Source: GWC2-37-13 sp964564535
GTDB taxonomy: Bacteria > Patescibacteriota > Microgenomatia > UBA1406 > GWC2-37-13
Length of the DNA stretch: 6,125 nt
Assembly: GCA_964564535.1 (NCBI GenBank)
Contig: CAZMBH010000054.1
Location: 1 to 6,125, forward strand
Direction of reading: 5' to 3'
This document shows, piece after piece, positions 4,915 through 6,125 of the stretch. Each line of letters starts with the position of its first letter. Position 1 is the first letter of the stretch. The position numbers were made by a program, and so were the translations under genes. The notes beneath the pieces are model-generated. The model saw nothing but the letters and a program-made list of their open reading frames with translations. It ran no database searches and had not been told where the DNA came from.

Positions 4915-5942
4915 TTCTTAACTGCTGGTACGTATCCAACAAAGTTTCCTTCTCCCAAAAACACATAAACAGGTTGAAGATAGTTCTGATAGGTATCAGG
5001 ATCAAAATAGCGAAGTTCCATACTTTTAATAACGATGTTTTTTTGTCCCTGAGTTCCGGCAACAACAAATCCCATCCCGCTGTTTAGTTCAGACCAAGCT
5101 TCCTCTCCTGTTTTTATCCAATATGTTCCAACCTGCTCTTCCGATTTTTCAAAAAAAGCTATCTGGCTATTTAAGATAATAAAGTCAGTTCCTTGGAAAA
5201 GCATTACTACATAATTTTGGCTGTTAAAAAATTTTGGCGTAACGGTTGAATATTCGTCAATATCAGGACGCTGGAAATCAACTTCAACCAATTGAGCTTG
5301 AGAACTTTTATCAACATTAACATAGTTTTGATTGACCGAGTTTTGTCGCAAATATATTACATTAGTAGTTCCTTTAGATAGTTCTTCAGGATATCTTCCG
5401 ATCTTTTTTAGAAAATCTATCGCTTTATTTTCAATAATCTTTTTAGTTGGAATGGTAAGATTTGGTGAAGAAAATAATGAATTATCAACTTTTCTATCAA
5501 ATTTAAAATTAAAATTAGAAATATCTATTGTCAGGGTCTTTTCCGGATCGGAGAAAGTGGCTATTTTTCCGACTAATTGATGCTTGACTATCTCCGTGTT
5601 GAAACCGAAACTTTTTGCCATTAAATATATTTTTTCACTGTAGCCGAAACGGGGGTTGTATTGCGGAAGAAAGAAGACTTTGGCAGTTTCTGTTGCTGTC
5701 ACGGGAACTCCTTCAATTGTATCTAAAGTAAATTTTAATCCGGCACTTGAAGATGATTTAGGAATTTCCGGCAAACTGACCTTTCCAAAGATAGGATTTG
5801 TATATGTGGTGACGGTTTTATTAGCCTCAATATAAATCAATGTCAATTTTATTGAATAAAAGATAATCAAAAAAATAAGACCGGATAAAATAAAATAAGG
5901 CAGGAATTTTCGGAAATAATATGATAATTCAGTTAAAGTCAT
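4911..5942 (-). CDS. Single-pass membrane protein of unknown function
   Basis: The 343-residue product has a short cytoplasmic N-terminus (about 1-12), one strong membrane helix (about 13-38, LPYFILSGLIFLIIFYSIKL...) and a large outer domain of about 300 residues. I recognise no catalytic motif. The last 70 residues (GEEAWSELNSGMGFV from about 279, then YLQPVYVFLGEGNFVGYVPAV at 321-341) resemble in pattern the C-terminal part of YycI/YycH- and PepSY-like extracytoplasmic sensor or regulator domains. That is a resemblance by eye, not an assignment. The ATG at 5942 is chosen because it puts the membrane helix close to the N-terminus; no Shine-Dalgarno is visible. Another minus-strand membrane protein ends 83 bases upstream and may share its operon. 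The stop codon shares TTAA with that of the carboxypeptidase, leaving no room for a terminator between the two genes. Confidence 0.85.
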   Translation of the reverse strand: MTLTELSYYFRKFLPYFILSGLIFLIIFYSIKLTLIYIEANKTVTTYTNPIFGKVSLPEIPKSSSSAGLKFTLDTIEGVPVTATETAKVFFLPQYNPRFGYSEKIYLMAKSFGFNTEIVKHQLVGKIATFSDPEKTLTIDISNFNFKFDRKVDNSLFSSPNLTIPTKKIIENKAIDFLKKIGRYPEELSKGTTNVIYLRQNSVNQNYVNVDKSSQAQLVEVDFQRPDIDEYSTVTPKFFNSQNYVVMLFQGTDFIILNSQIAFFEKSEEQVGTYWIKTGEEAWSELNSGMGFVVAGTQGQKNIVIKSMELRYFDPDTYQNYLQPVYVFLGEGNFVGYVPAVKN

Positions 5943-6025
5943 ATCAATCTTGACAACAGATAAACATTTTTTTAATTATTTTTGCCACTATTTGTAAAAA
6001 TTTATTTACTGCTCCCATATCTTAT

Positions 6026-6125
6026 TTATAGCAGAAATTGAGCTAGCAGGATAGTGATAAATAGGACAATCAAGGACATAATAATTCTTTGATAAGGAAA
6101 AAACACTTTTCCGTGATTAATTTTT
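6026..6125 (-). CDS. C-terminal end of a membrane protein entering from the right edge
   Basis: The minus-strand frame is open from the window edge (first full codon at 6124) to TAA at 6028-6026, giving 32 residues that end PYQRIIMSLIVLFITILL then AQFLL. The last 17 residues are almost wholly hydrophobic, as in a C-terminal membrane helix, after a short polar stretch containing KINHGKVFFPYQR. Lying 83 bases upstream of the 343-residue membrane protein on the same strand, it fits as the preceding gene of one operon. With so little visible the family cannot be named. An ATG inside (6079) could alternatively start a 17-residue peptide, which is less likely. Confidence 0.45.
   Translation of the reverse strand, partial: KINHGKVFFPYQRIIMSLIVLFITILLAQFLL

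Noticed and set aside
4880..5068. Minus-strand 62-codon ORF overlapping the end of the 343-residue gene
   Set aside because: It is an alternative frame within a longer, better-supported gene.
5332..5580. Plus-strand 82-codon ORF
   Set aside because: It is antisense to the membrane protein gene at 4911-5942, with no supporting signals.
5950..5979. Plus-strand promoter starting with TTGACA at 5950
   Set aside because: The -35 box is perfect, but no good -10 box follows at 16-18 bases and there is no plus-strand gene to the right within the window.

Overview
This is an AT-rich window (roughly one third G+C by eye) from a bacterial scaffold. The likely source is a small-genome candidate-phylum bacterium of the Patescibacteria/CPR type, possibly Microgenomates. 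That placement is inference. It rests on compact genes without clear Shine-Dalgarno sites, a minimal D,D-carboxypeptidase, an AspRS with a one-residue insertion in its motif 2 loop, and a single-TM protein I cannot assign. No marker gene settles it. A run of 100 Ns (3915-4014) shows that this is a draft assembly with a scaffold join.

Layout, left to right. Positions 1-2525 hold two plus-strand DNA-repair genes five bases apart. The first is the 3' part of rmuC, cut by the window edge. The second is a complete recJ, which carries a perfect 28-bp palindrome in the linker between its two catalytic domains. Positions 2526-3078 contain no plus-strand gene. The minus strand there reads as a transcription unit: a sigma70-like promoter (3058-3085), a 23-codon leader ORF (2973-3044), an intrinsic terminator (2921-2946), then an unrecognised 136-codon ORF (2507-2918) broken by one extra base in a G5 run. 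This resembles an attenuation-controlled gene, although the gene itself is unknown and frameshifted. The minus promoter shares its -35 box with a plus-strand promoter that fires into aspS (3120 onward), apparently with almost no leader. aspS is cut by the N gap after its motif 2.

After the gap, 4018-4914 encodes a short D-Ala-D-Ala carboxypeptidase (peptidase S11) with intact SxxK, SxN and KTG motifs. It converges on a minus-strand gene (4911-5942) for a single-pass membrane protein of unknown function, and the two stop codons share the bases TTAA. At the right edge, the last residues of another minus-strand membrane protein run in from outside (6026-6125).

The functional content is mostly housekeeping: recombination/repair (RmuC, RecJ), translation (AspRS) and peptidoglycan trimming (DacA-like). 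The parts worth a second look are the recJ palindrome and the divergent promoter, leader and terminator arrangement at 2507-3120. I found no CRISPR array, tRNA, rRNA or intact mobile element.
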